64,000 nt of DNA from NCBI GenBank assembly GCA_029706075.1, contig JAINUG010000086.1, positions 930,001-994,000 of the forward strand, read 5' to 3'. The DNA comes from Aldrovandia affinis (Eukaryota > Chordata > Actinopteri > Notacanthiformes > Halosauridae). Positions 1-11,795 of the stretch are shown piece after piece (the first letter of the stretch is position 1; the number at the start of each line of letters is the position of its first letter). The position numbers and the translations under genes were made by a program. Under the pieces are notes generated by a model that was given only the letters and a program-made list of their open reading frames with translations, was not told the origin of the DNA and searched no databases.

Positions 1-1269
1 ACGTGAGTGCGTGTACGGGTCAGAGCTGGGGGAGCGGGCCGCAGGTTAATTTCCTGACTCAGCCGGTGACATCAGCGGAGTTGTGACACTAGTTTTGGCT
101 CCACCCCTGAAAAAAATTCCAGAGTGATGTAATGCCGTCTGCCCATCCACCTCTGGATAAACCCGGTGACACACTGAGCTCACTGCGACACGGCACATTG
201 CGGTATATCTCCACTCATTCGGAAACCGCGTTGAAAGGATCGGCCACGCTCGGGATCAAACGTCAGTAGCCTTCCACGACGCCGTAAAGCTTGCAGATAA
301 AAATCCAGGATGTTGTAATCTTAAGGCTCCAAGGTTCAGCGCTCTGACAGAGGCTGAAAATACACATAATGCGGAGCAGGAAACACAAAGGCTCATTTGC
401 CCTTTCAATTATTATGCTTTTAACTTGTTAAAAATTAACATGATTAAAATGATTAACTTCTGTTTTTTTACAACTCTTGCAACACCCCAGCCCCCCGGGT
501 CTGTAGTCTCATAGACGGCTGGTTCAACCTGGTCCGGACTGCTCTAGCTGTAGGCTACAGAGCTCCACCAGAGTCATAGCTTTCACATTCATAGAGCCTT
601 ATATGATCTGGATGGGCCTCAATATATCCTCTAGCCCCACTACCAAACCCTCCGGACGACATAGATATCAGGTGCTACACACACAGCAACACACACACAA
701 ACACATACACGCTCACACATGCACTTTGCAGAACAGCCTTGGTTAGTGGACAACTTGCTCTTGTCAACATTTGCTCTTCATTGCCTAGCTGAAAGCAGTG
801 TAGGATTTTGTCCCAATACCAATGTTGAAAACACGAGCTTGAAATTACTGCTATCTGGGACATTATGAGTACTCCGGCTGAAGCCACATCTTTTCTATGA
901 AGAATGTTCGTTGTACACGGTTTCCATCCACATACATGTGCCCAATGTTCAATATAAGTGAGAAATGAACTCTCATTGTTAATGATTTTCCTCTTGAATC
1001 CAAGCCCTCTCATGCTCAGATGATTGGTATGAACTGCTGTTGACCTGTGCACAATGTGTACTTGACATTGGGGTTGATGTAATGATTTGCTTCCATTTGA
1101 ATATGGGAAATAACCATGCACGCACGCACGCACGCACGTGCAAAGACTAGCAAAGAAAGTGTACTGAAGACTCTTCCTTGTTTCATTTGACCTGCTGCAG
1201 GGAGGAAGACTGCCCCCCGGTGGCACTGATGTTCAAAGACAGTCTGCCACTCATAATGTTAATAATAAA

Positions 1270-1530
1270 CAAATGTATACAACAGATTGTATTTATATTG
1301 TACCGTTCATAATCTCAAAGCACTTTACAGTGAAGGAGGGAAGCCCACCTCAACCACTGCTAATGTGTAGCGCCCACCTAGATGATGCATGGCGGCCATT
1401 TTAGCACCAGAACGCTCACCACACATCAGCCAAGGTGACGCTGACCACAAGATTCCTGGATATTGAGTAAGAGTGAGAGCTGAGCTGGGATGAAGGCCGG
1501 AAACCTGCCAAATCACCAGTGGACAACGCT
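1270..1530. repeat. Probable dispersed repeat (class unknown)
   Basis: The segment starts with text about a cytoplasm-like 'CTCAAAGCACTTTACAGTGA' motif and continues with CACCTAGATGATGCATGGCG and CAGAACGCTCACCACACATC. I recall similar strings as high-copy interspersed sequence in other fish genomes. No coding remains or terminal repeats are visible, so the class is unassigned. Confidence 0.35.
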
Positions 1531-1754
1531 GTCATGTGGATGTGGTTAAGAGGAAAAAAACAGAAGAAAGGCGTGGGCGACTATGTGCAAATCGACCGAG
1601 CAATCAGCATTTTGTCTCGACTCTCCAACGTAGTGAACCTCAATTGCAAAAACTAACTGCAGCTCAACCTACCGCGAACAGCTGTGGTGTTCAGCAAAAA
1701 AGACCTCAGTGCTATTTATAATATAATATATGCCATTTGCCATCTCCTCGCCTC

Positions 1755-1930
1755 TCCACTGTGTGTAGTGAGTTTGTACTGGCGCACTATGGCTGCCGTC
1801 GCGTTCACCCAGGTGGGTGCTGCACATTGGTGGTGGTTGTGGTGAGTGTCCCCTATCATTGTAAAACGCTTTGGGTTCCCTGAAAAGCGCTATATAAATC
1901 CAATGTTCAATTCAGTTCAATTCAATTCAA
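1755..1930 (+). repeat. Probable LINE 3' end with AATTC tail
   Basis: Ends with GTAAAACGCTTTGGGTTCCC, AAAAGCGCTATATAAATCC and then four AATTC-like units (1911-1934). A CGCTTTG...GCGCTATATAAAT end followed by a short tandem tail is typical of fish non-LTR element 3' ends. The body is too short to name the clade. Confidence 0.4.
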
Positions 1931-2062
1931 TTTAACAGACGCTTTTATCCAAAGTGACTCGACACGAAGTGAATGCAGACATTTTTCAGTATATGTGGTC
2001 CCAATGGGAATCAAACCCACAACGTAAGCGTAAGCCATGCTCTACCAACTGAGCCACACAAA
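1930..2062 (-). mobile_element. tRNA-derived SINE with L2-type tail (minus strand)
   Basis: On the minus strand it reads TGTGGCTCAGTTGGTAGAGC (A-box region) and GGGTTTGATTCCCATTGGG (B-box region), then an L2-like end whose complement is ACAGACGCTTTTATCC. The same arrangement is found at 36115-36265. The tRNA-like part no longer forms a complete tRNA, so it is a SINE, not a tRNA gene. Confidence 0.7.
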
Positions 2063-2496
2063 ACCAAAACCGTCTGAACTAGGATAACTGTCTACAAGGA
2101 TAAGTAAACATTAATTTAAAAAAACGAAATAATGACAACTGTTTCACTGAGTGCCCACCCAAGCTGTGCGATCACATTCCCCGTGAATCCCCTCTGTCCG
2201 GTACAGCTTTTAATCCCTGCTGCCTGGCGGGGCCAATGACAGATGTGCTTTTGTGTCGCTCGGCGGAAGCGACTAAGGGCTGAACACACAGAAATCGGAA
2301 CGGGTCAGCCATTCACTGCTGCAGGATGAACCCACTGTTTACACAGTGCGAGACACGCTGTCTACGAGCGAGTCAAGCCCTCCGCCAGGCCAATGGACTG
2401 TATACTCACTGCTGAGGATCGTATTGGGCACCAGCTAGGTGAAGGTGGGAAAAAAGGCTGATGCGGGAGGGGGCGAAAAAGCACGGCTCGACTCAC

Positions 2497-2573
2497 CTGA
2501 AAACCATGCTTCCCTCGCCACCAGGTGGTGTCCTCTTTGGGGGCATGTCGATCACTGACACAATGTCCCCAAC
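2497..2573 (-). CDS. arhgap32: arhgap32-like coding exon 9 (SH3, second part), one base short
   Basis: Opens VGDIVSVIDMPP in frame. From the G run at 2539-2543 (plus strand) the conserved continuation EDTTWWRGKHGFQ is found only in the next frame. The exon is 77 bp; acceptor CCAG|GTT and donor CAG|GTGAGT are both good and the flanking phase requires 78 bp. One base is therefore missing at the AAA/CCCCC junction. WW is the conserved SH3 ligand-binding tryptophan pair. As written, the frame would pass out of register within the SH3 domain. A homopolymer sequencing error is likelier than a real null allele. The next exon is outside the window. Confidence 0.9.
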
Positions 2574-2686
2574 CTGGGAGAGGGCCAGGGAAGGGAAAAC
2601 GGGTGAGCCCATATCCAAACAGGACAATTCCATTGGGCGCTGTGACAGTGACCCCGGCCCCCGCCCCCTTCGCCTGTCCCCCTCAC

Positions 2687-2809
2687 CTCAAAGGACAGCT
2701 CGTCTGCTGCCTGGGCGATGTAGCGCTTTATCACATGGGCGGCCGCGATGGCCGGAACATTGATGGAGGATTCCTCGTGTACCAGCAGGTGGTTCCCCTT
2801 GTTATCAAT
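2687..2809 (-). CDS. arhgap32: arhgap32-like coding exon 8 (SH3 domain, first half)
   Basis: Forty-one codons: IDNKGNHLLVHEESSINVPA, IAAAHVIKRYIAQAADELSF, E. Acceptor TTCCCAAG|ATT, donor GAG|GTGAGG, phase 0 both sides. The AAHVIKRYxAQAxDELSFE segment is the SH3 start, equivalent to the ALYDY and acidic RT-loop region of other SH3 domains. The intron to exon 9 is 113 bp. Confidence 0.96.
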
Positions 2810-3195
2810 CTTGGGAAGAAAGGGGGGGTCATAATTTCAGGATCATCCTCCCGAAAATGAACATAACATTAACATAATTAACAGCCGTTAAGTGTTATAC
2901 CTCGCGCGGTCGTGTTTAATTAGCCTTCAGGGCATGGCCCTGTGGGCCCTAGTCCTGTCAGTTTTGGTTTCAAGCTGAAGGGTTCTTGAACTCTGTGAGG
3001 CATTGAGTTGCATCAAGTCACTCCTCTGTATTGTGTGACACCTCCAATTTAACTCTCCTGCTCTCTCTCTCTTTTCTGAGACAGGAAAGTCATGGGGGGA
3101 AGGGGGCGCTGCAGAAACAAAAGTACTCCTCTCTACAGTTATGCTGCATGTGAGAGAGAGAGCAAACCTTGAGATAACATTGACAAAAAGAAAGG

Positions 3196-3247
<52 letters not shown>

Positions 3248-3453
3248 CAGGGACAGGGAGGAGGAGGGCAAGAGGAGAGAAGGAAAAAGCATTGCAGAGA
3301 AGAAAGTGGGGGGAAAGGTGGAGAACAGAAGGAAGGTAGGTGAAAAACTGGAAAAAAAGAGAAAGTGAGAGAGAGGGAAAGATGGCAGGTGAGAGAGGGG
3401 GCAAGAGAAGGAAAATAAACAAAGAAGGGAGAAGGAAAAGAGAGAGAGAATAC
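2810..3453. repeat. Intron 7 with (GA)n microsatellite
   Basis: The 644-bp intron between exons 7 and 8 is mostly purine-rich on the plus strand. A pure (GA)n run lies at about 3196-3244, followed by GGAAGGAAAA-type imperfect repeats up to the exon 7 donor. Long Leu/Ser or Glu/Arg open frames here are translations of this repeat. Confidence 0.85.
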
Positions 3454-3546
3454 CTCCATCCATGTGAGGGCGGGCCCGCAGTTAATCTTGTTGTCAGCGA
3501 TGGAGGACAAGCGGGAGAGGTAAGCCATCAGCATCTGGGAAACTGT
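3454..3546 (-). CDS. arhgap32: arhgap32-like coding exon 7 (end of PX, linker to SH3)
   Basis: Thirty-one codons: TVSQMLMAYLSRLSSIADNK then INCGPALTWME. Acceptor CACAG|ACA, donor GAG|GTATTC (a weaker donor than the others), phase 0 both sides. YLSRLSxIAxNKINCGPALTWME is strongly conserved between the PX and SH3 domains of ARHGAP32. A Tc1-like element starts only 35 bp upstream of the acceptor (at 3582), so the branch point must lie in that short stretch or in the transposon end. The donor runs into a GA/CT repeat. Confidence 0.95.
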
Positions 3547-3581
3547 CTGTGAGGAAAATGAGAGAGAGGGAGAGCCTATCA

Positions 3582-5129
3582 TACACTGCTCAAAGAAATT
3601 AAGGGAACACTTAATCATCACAGTATAACACCAAGTCAATTAAACTTCTGGGATATCAATCTGTCCAGTTAGGAAGTGTAAACGATTGTGAATCAATTTC
3701 ACCTGCTTTGGTGCAAATGAAAGTGACAACAGGTGGACAGGAGAGGCAACAGCAAGACAACCCCCAAAAAGTAAATGGTTTTGCAGGTGGTGGCCACAGA
3801 CCATTTCTCTCTCCTTATCCTTTCCTGACTGATTTTTCTCTAGTTTTGCATTTTGCTAGTGCCCTTGTCACTAATGGTAGCATGAGGCGGTACCTGCAGC
3901 CCATTCAGGATGCACAGGTAGTCCAGCTCCTCCAGGATGGCACATCCATACGTGCCGTCGCAAGAAGGTTTGCTGTGTCTCCCAGCACAGTCTCAAGAGC
4001 GTGGAGGAGATACCGGGAGACGGGCCATTACATGAGGAGAGCTGGACAGGGCCGTAGAAGGGCAACAACCCAGCGGCAGGACTGGTATCTGCTCCTTTGT
4101 GTAAAGAGGAACAGGAGGAGCACTGCCAGAGCCCTACAAAATGACCTCCAGCGGGCTACTCGTGTACATGTTTCTGACCAAACTGTCAGAAACAGACTCC
4201 ATGAGGGTGGCATGAGGGCCCGACGTCCTGTAGTGGGACCTGTGCTCACAGCCCAGCACCGTGCAGCTCGATTGGCATTTGCCAGAGAACACCAGAATTG
4301 GCAGGTTCGCCATTGGCGCCACATTCTCTTCACAGATGAGAGCAGGTTCACACTGAGCACATGTGACAGACGTGAAAGAGTCTGGAGACGCCGTGGCGAA
4401 CGTTATGCTGCCTGCAACATCATCCAGCATCCAGCATGACCGGTTTGGCGGTGGAAACCTCCAAGTGCTAGCCAACAGTACCCTGACGGCTGTTAGGTAC
4501 CGGGATGAAATCCTCAGACCCATTGTCAGACCTTACGCTGGTGCAGTGGGCCCTGGGTTCCTCCTGGTGCAGGACAATGCCTGGCCTCGTGGCCAGTGTG
4601 TAGGCAGTTCCTGGATGATGAAGGCATTGATGCCACTGACTGGCCCTCACGTTCTCCAGACCTGAATCCAATTGAGCACATCTGGGACGTTATGTATCAG
4701 TGCATCGGCCGCCGCCAAGTAGCGCCACAGACTGTCCAGGAGCTCACTGATGCCCTGATCCAGGTCTGGGAGGAGATCCCCCAGGACACCATCCGCCGTC
4801 TCATCAGGAGCATGCCCAGATGTTGTCGGGAGTGCATACAGGCACGTGGGGGCCATACACACTACTGAGCCACATTATGAGTTGTCCTGATGAAATTCAC
4901 ACAAGTTGGATCAGCCTGTGATCTCAATTTTTCACTTCGATTTTCGGTGTGGTTTTGAATCCAGCCCTCAATGGGTTAATGATTTTGGTTTCCATTGACC
5001 GTTCTTATGTCATTTTGTTCTCGACGAAGTACACAATGTAATCAATAAAGATTTTCACCTTGAATATTTCGTTCATCGAGATCCGCGATGTGTGATTCAA
5101 GTGTTCCTTTAATTTCTTTGAGCAGTGTA
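3582..5129 (+). mobile_element. Tc1/mariner element with ~30-bp inverted repeats
   Basis: Bounded by TA on both sides (3582-3583 and 5128-5129). The left end CACTGCTCAAAGAAATTAAG and the complement of the right end CACTGCTCAAAGAAATTAAA match over about 30 bp with few differences. The length of 1,548 bp is normal for Tc1-like elements. It contains a broken transposase in the same orientation (see next entry). It sits in the intron between exons 6 and 7, 35 bp from the exon 7 acceptor. Confidence 0.95.
3882..4868 (+). pseudogene. Tc1-like transposase, broken
   Basis: The likely start [20 protein letters not shown] is followed by a helix-turn-helix region ([19 protein letters not shown]) and a GRRR motif. 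The first catalytic Asp is in FTDESRF (about 4337), the second in VQDNAWP (about 4572), and the Glu in [12 protein letters not shown] (about 4675). Frame is lost after ACNIIQ near 4430, where the GG-rich block between the first and second Asp is missing (an internal deletion of some tens of bases), and again near 4600. It ends with RGGHTHY and TGA at 4866-4868. It cannot encode an active transposase. Confidence 0.93.
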
Positions 5130-6259
5130 TTTCTACCAATCGCAGTGCCTTTCCTAAAGAGAGAGGCGTCTTTTTGTGCCAGTTAGCGATTGATGGCGCA
5201 TTAAATTTCCACTCATTATGGGGTTCGCGATGACTCGATCTCCCGTCACTACTATAGCACAAAACAAATGGTCTAAAATATTGGACTTTTCCCTGGAGAA
5301 AGGCCTCAAGGCCACTCTTAAATTATGCACAAGGCAATCACTGTATCGTGTAACCCTTCGATCTCAAATCCACAAGAGAATCTTATAGTGAGGGGGGGGG
5401 GGGAAGCCCTGTCTCTATCCGATCTGAAACATGGGTCTAATAAAGGGGAAGCACACCGTGCGGGTTTGTGCACCACCCCTGCCACAGTCTGCCAAGAACG
5501 TCTTTGAGGGGATACTACCGCCATAATATCTCACGCCTAAATAATGCCCGTGAGATTATTGCGATGGCGTGCTCGATCGTTTATCAAAATGTCTCACGGC
5601 GGGGCCGAGGCGTGACGCCATTTTGGAGCGGGGCAGTGGCGACGTGGCAGGGTCAAGGAACTTAACTTGTTACTCCTGGTCTAAACGGTGTGGGCGTAGA
5701 GGCTGAACCATCAAGAGCGGCGGGTGATTGGCCCGCTCAATAAGCTCACTGAAAAGGACAAGCCGGTAAGTAACGGGCGACCTGCTGCAATAAGGGTGCG
5801 CGTGCATAATTGTCTCGCGTAAACGCACGGTTGTCACTAGACGCATCTCAAGGGGGACGAACGAGGTGGCACTAAGAAAGGGCGGTCGGGCACTGATAGG
5901 GTGGCGGGATCGCTCCATCATTGGCCCTGTGTACAGTTTACAGCAGCTCAAAGTGATGAAAATGAACACCGAGTCAAGACACTCGCCTGAACGGCTCGTC
6001 GCGAGTTAAAGGGGAAAACGTAAAAATATCAACGAATAAATATAGAGAATAAATGCAGATGGAAGTGAATTAAAGGAGCTTCCCGCGTTCAGTGATTTCA
6101 CGATAAGGCTGAAAATAGCCAATCGAAAAGGCAAGAATGTCACAGTTGCAGTAATGCAAAGTGATCGTTTTTTAAAATGTCTATTCATTAAATGATTCAA
6201 CACGAATGCATTATGCTGGACAAAGAACGAAGACATGTATTTTTTTAAAGGATGATTTG

Positions 6260-6580
6260 TTTCAGATTTTTTCCAGTTTTTTCTCCCAATTTAGTAGGCA
6301 ATCACACCCTCCATTTATTTAGATGAACCCTCCCCACACGGGCCCGTCGTTTGTCTTTACGAGGCAAGCTGATTCTCCGTGGGCAGCGACCTCCGCTTTC
6401 CACCGAAACGGAATTCGCCCACCCACGTTCTGGAGACTCCTTTTCCGTGCCTCCCTCCTGGGGCGGACAGCCAAATGCTGCCCCTGGGTTTCGAACCGCG
6501 TCCCTGACAGGCAGCGCACACCAGACCAGCCAAAGTGTGGTGCGTCAGACCGCTACGCTATCCGCCGCCCCGACGTGTTT
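6260..6580 (-). mobile_element. tRNA-derived SINE (minus strand), CCAAATTGGGAG family
   Basis: The complement begins with a degenerate tRNA-like head (GCGGATAGCGTAGCGGTCTG near 6560, B-box GGTTTCGAACCC-like near 6495), has the GGGCGGACAGCC-type core and ends TTGCCTACTAAATTGGGAG near 6283-6302. The end matches SINEs at 52176 and 60808, so these are one family. No clear target duplication was found. Confidence 0.65.
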
Positions 6581-7831
6581 AAAAAATTAAAAAAATTCAA
6601 GAAAGAAAAGTAGAATGAAAGAAAATAAATGAAAGAAAAAAACAACAGAAAGCCCAGAGCCCATTTGGGAAAACAATTCCCTGACCGCCAGGAAGAGGCA
6701 TCGAAAGACAGACGCGGCAATGCAAGTGTCACGCAAACTATTCGGCAGCTTTGAGTGGAGAAAGCATCCTTAAGTCAAGTCTTTCCACTTCTGTCAGCTG
6801 TCTTAACGTTTGTAGCACTCTAGAGTCTGGCGGTCTCCGGTAAGCCCCCACTCCAGAATGATCTGAGCTGACAGGCTGGGGGGGATCCCTGAGGTGGAAT
6901 TCCTTGCTTTTACATTTCATAAACAAAAAAGTAAGAGAGCGAGGCTACGGGAATGCCTGCCTCTATTTATACAGTGTTTACGTGTCTCTATTGCCAGGGT
7001 GACCACCCGCACCCACAAACACTGTCAACCTCTGCTGCCACAGAGCACTGGGGGGTCAGAAGCACGTTGGAATCATAACAGACGCCCAAAACCCTTGCAG
7101 TCGTGCTCGGAACTACGAACAGCCCCATTACAGCTCCAGATGGCCCCCTGAGAGTCAGTGAATCGAGAGGCCCTGAAATGAGCAGCCGTTTGTGAAGCAC
7201 GCACATGCGCTCAAAATCAGTCATTTGGCCGATCGATTGAGCAGAACGGCAAGCACAAACGTTCCGCACGTTTCAGTGGGGACGCCACCGCAGCTAACAG
7301 AGGCAACAAAAAAGGAAAATACAGTGTAGGTTTATGTGTGCACAAAAAAAACCCAACTGGATTGGGTGTTAGATTACACATAATAGATTATATGTAATAG
7401 AAGATGTACCATCTGGCACAGTCTTAAACTGCAGTGAGAGTCTCTCCATTTTCGCATTCATTTAGATCAGCATTTTCTAGCAATCCTTTATATGGTGAGT
7501 AAAACAGCCATGGTCCATGGTCTTGGTCAATGCTCTGAACAGTGACCGCCCTGAACGTGGTCAATTGTCACAGCTTTACTCTGCTACTTAAAAGTTGCGG
7601 GTCCACATCCAAAGACATTTCCTAATGCGTACGATGAAAAATATGACCTGCCGTACCGGGGATAAGGCCTCTGGTGCGTACACGCTGTAATATTCATATA
7701 AAGTCAAGCTCAGAGATCTCCACAGACTGGCCACGGCTCCCCGGAGCCCTGCCCATGACCCTGGGCGAGGTGAACATTCATGCCCTGCTGGGCCCAAGAG
7801 AGCCTCATTACGCCCCCCGTCTCCAACCGGA

Positions 7832-7946
7832 AAGATAGATACATTATACTTTATTAATCCCCGCAGGGAAATTGGTTTGTCAATAGCAGCGTACAGACAC
7901 TAAAAACACAGACATTACACAAACATATAAAACAAATAAAACAAGG
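7832..7946. repeat. Retroelement-like dispersed repeat
   Basis: Contains ACTTTATTAATCCCCGCAGG and GAAATTGGTTTGTC, strings that recur in many teleost genomes at the ends of non-LTR elements, followed by an A-rich stretch. Recognised from memory of the motif only. Confidence 0.4.
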
Positions 7947-9214
7947 CCCCGGCCGTGGCACCGCGCTGGAGAATTAGACGCTCCACTGGAGACCAATTAG
8001 AGAGGGCCGGCCTCCCCCGGCCCGCGGCTGCCAGCGGTCACAGCTCCGGAGACCGTTCAGGCCTCGACGCCGGGGGCAACTGCTCAATCACGGGGAAGTG
8101 GCACCGCTGCCGGAACTGCGCTTCACACTGAGGCGACGTGATTCTGACATACTGCTGACGTCTTGGGATCGTTCGGTGGATTTGAAAGCGCAGTCATGTT
8201 GAGAGTGTGTAACGTGCCCTTTTTGTTGAAGGGAAAGGGGAAGCCCTCTCTCTTTAGTGAAATGGCTGCCCCTGGCCCAGTGGCCCTGGCGTCGATGGGT
8301 GCTTCCACACAACGCTCTTCTGGTTCATCGCAGCAAAGCCAGACGGGCCACTTCCTGTATTTAAAGGGTCAAGCTTCTCTCGGTTATAAACAAAGGGCCA
8401 GTAAGTTCGCAGCTCGTATTGTAAAATACTGCGCAGCACATCACTGCGGTTAAGGAGCTGGGCCTGTCAACGGATTTGGTTCCCAGTTTCAGGCACCGGA
8501 GGGAGTCCTGCATGACTAGATAAAAGTTTACGTGCTATCCATTTATACAGCTGGATGTTTATTAAGGAATATCAAGTTATGCATCTCTCCAGGGTGCAAC
8601 GTCTGTGCCTAAAAATTCCACCACTGAATAACGCTGCCACCCTAGTGAGAGAGAGCCACACCTCGGGGGAGAAATAAAGATTACAGCCTCCCCCCCTTCC
8701 CGCCCAAAAATACCTTAAGCAAATACCTTACCCAACAGGACAATGTGGTCACAACAATCACAGTCCTAAGGGAGGATGGTGGCTGTCTTAAAATGATCTC
8801 ATAAAGGTCTCATGAAGCTAAAAGGAAAATAAAAAGCTGCAAGTATATTGAAGGTGGGTGAAATTGAACCTTGGCTGCTTCTCTCTCGGCTGCCTCTGAT
8901 TACGGGGGGCAGTGAGCTCAGCGTTGTGAGAGCCCCACTTTAGCATTGCGAGCGGCTTCCGTTACCACGCGCCCACGGTGAACGCCATTAGCAACCACTC
9001 CAGCATCAAAGCGTGCACATTTTTACTGAGAAAATATGCACTTTCACACAACGCGAAATGAAAGAATGCTGAAGAGGCTTTGGTTCGACTTTGTAATGCA
9101 ACGCGTCCCAAACATTCTGGGTCAGCAATGCAGGCTCAGGAGAAACGTTTCGGTGATGCTCGAAGGGCTTCGATTCGATTGGCTGACAGACGCGGGAGAG
9201 GTGAGGCTTCCTAC

Positions 9215-9352
9215 CTCAGCTCTGTCCTTCAGGCTGTCGAATCGGGGCAACTCGGGGAGCTGGGAGAAGCGTCGGTCGTAGATACACAGGTGGAGGTGCT
9301 TGTCAAGGACGCGGAAGTCTTCATAGCTGCGCCTCACGATCCAGCTGCGGCC
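9215..9352 (-). CDS. arhgap32: arhgap32-like coding exon 6 (PX core with phosphoinositide motif)
   Basis: Forty-six codons: GRSWIVRRSYEDFRVLDKHL, HLCIYDRRFSQLPELPRFDS, LKDRAE. Acceptor CACAG|GGC, donor GAG|GTAGGA, phase 0 both sides. RRSYEDF corresponds to the PX motif that contacts the 3-phosphate of phosphoinositides, and LPELP lies where PX domains carry their proline-rich loop. This exon is the most diagnostic in the window. Its acceptor lies eight bases from an uncommonly long CT array (9362-9569 as GA on the plus strand). Confidence 0.95.
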
Positions 9353-9358
9353 CTGTGG

Positions 9359-9571
<213 letters not shown>

Positions 9572-11795
9572 CTATGGTCACTGTGATAAAGGCAAGGTTC
9601 ACAATGGGGTTGTAAGGGGGTGGAAAGTCTCTGGAAAATGTCCGTTCCGTGTGTCTGAAAGGCCGTGTCCTCCTGCTAGCTCCCCCTATTGGTGATGCAG
9701 CGCCAGGCGACACACACACACATGCCAGGTAATGCTGTCATTTAGGTAAATTGTTAATATTGTAGGTAAACTTAGGAAGCATTTATGCATTGTTCAAATA
9801 TGTAACATCCAACAATTGCCATTAATTGGATGCTACAACTTGCAAGTTCAATAAAGTTCAAAATAATCATTTGGATAGTTTGAAAAGCCTGCTGATTTGT
9901 ATGGAACAGTACGTGTCCTGTGATGACATATTTCCATCCAAGTCCCATAAATTCCCCCCAAAATTCCCAGAATTTTGCAACCGTTGTTGAGGAAGATATG
10001 CACTGTCACCTAAGAAAAGTTAAAAAAACCTCTAAATAAAAAAAAAATATTTCTACAGAAATGAAATATTCCTCTTAAATAATGAAAAATTCCATAAAAT
10101 GAACGGGTGAGGGACAGATGGCACATCTGGCCGCCCGATATGTTGCAGGGACACTGAGTGGGAAGGATTCTCTCGATTACAAGGCACCGCGTGTCTCTGA
10201 ACAACATCAAACACTAACGTGTTAGCAGTTTAAATGTAAAACATTTTGTTGCCATAGTGACGTTTCCATGTTACTGCTAATTCATTGTTATCGAGTTACC
10301 ACTTTTGCAACCTGACCCCACAGCAGGTGCCCGCACCATCTTCTGTAGAAGACTGTTGTACAATTAAGACTGTGTGATTCCACCCCATCACCACTGTGCT
10401 TGCCATCCTTTGCCTGACCCAGAGTTTTCGAGGGCGCCCCCTCCCTGCGGCTGCTGGGAAAACAGCCAACCAGCCTGCCAGCCAACCGCAGCACTGACAA
10501 CATGCCAACTGTCATCTGTGAGATTTCCATGTGCAGGGAAGGTATGGGTCAGGTAATGGTAAGGTAATACAATGCAACATGTGATAAACGTAACAGCCAA
10601 TTTGAATAGGACAAATAAAAAAACTGTCAGTAAATGGTCTTTAATTCTAAGCGTCTGAGAGTTAATGCGTCAGTGGAAGAAACAGCATTGAGAGCAGCCT
10701 TTTCCACACTCCTCGTCTTACGCTCACACACATGCACCCGCCAACTAAAGCGTGTCCATCGCGCAGCATACAGCTCGAGGTTATATTACCTCATGAAAAA
10801 CAATACACACTTTGCTGCTGTTTTTGTTTCGATTTTGAGTTATAGGTGGCTGTCACAGAAGCCGTTAGAGGCACGGAATCGTTTATGTTACAGATCCGAG
10901 CCGACAAAAACGGATCGACTGTCTGGCTTTCTTAAAAGGCGCATTTTTCGCGGTCAAGCCTGCCCCCGATTTTTAAGTTTGACAAACCACTTCCAAGCCT
11001 CCGTCTGCAAATTTGTAAATGTTTTTCCCTCACGGTAAAACCCAGGACGGCCAAAAGGAGTCTCGCTGCACTCTTTAGCTTTCCTCATAGCGCTTAAATA
11101 AACATGAAATCATTGCACAGACGTTTTTTTTTAATCATTTTTTTATTTTAAGGCCTGCGTGAAGGTAGACCACCGGTGCTTCCGCAGCATTTCCCCATTA
11201 TCTGGGTGAACGGACAAAGGAATAGAGAAGAGTGGAATCTACTCTCCTTTTGTCCGGCGTTTATTGTGCCTTTAATCATGTCATTCATCCAGCCACGTGG
11301 AGACGTTATAGAAGCGAGTGTTCAAAAAAACGTGGAACTTTCCTTTTGGCCATACGCCCTGGTTTTGGCCTATACTGTTTGGCTCACTTGGGCTGCATTT
11401 GTAACAATTCATGTTATAGGTTGTCTTACATATTTACATTCCTGAGTCAGCAGAAATGGATTTCCGGCGAGTAAACCCCTCATCCGAGGCTTCGCACTCT
11501 GTGCTATGCAACGCTACCGCGCCTCACGTCGGGACGATACATCACTTCAATCGATCGCAGCGCTCGCTCTCGGTAAGAAAACACCTCAGAGTCAGCTCTT
11601 GGTTAAGCGTTTTAATCTGAATAAAAGGGCATTTAATCAAAGGGAAAAGGCTACACGAGGCAAAATGCCTTCGGGCCCTAAGAGAGGCTCTTGCTCTCGG
11701 CCACGTCGGTACAACACGTCTCCCGTGGCCTGAGCAGGTTTGCGCTGACCTTTAGACACTTCCTTACTGCTGGTGCGCTTTTTAATTAACGTTGC

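Larger units (their letters stand above)
1..2496. other. Intron downstream of exon 9; dispersed repeats only
   Basis: No further arhgap32 exon was found left of 2497. The stretch holds a (CGCA)n run near 1118-1139, repeat-like sequence at 1270-1530, a LINE-tail-like segment at 1755-1930 and a tRNA-derived SINE at 1930-2062. The rest (1-1100 and 2063-2490) shows nothing I can name. Confidence 0.5.
5130..9214. other. Rest of intron 6
   Basis: No exon seen. It contains the SINE at 6260-6580 and a retroelement-like segment at 7832-7946; the rest, including 8000-9200, shows no coding or repeat structure that I can name. Short open frames here have no recognisable domains. Confidence 0.5.

Noticed and set aside
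675-1226. 183-codon minus-strand frame
   Set aside because: Codon use and composition look random, it spans a CGCA repeat and has no domain.
11176-11445. Plus-strand frame with hydrophobic, membrane-like stretches
   Set aside because: No homologue recognised, no splice or promoter context; probably chance in AT-rich DNA.
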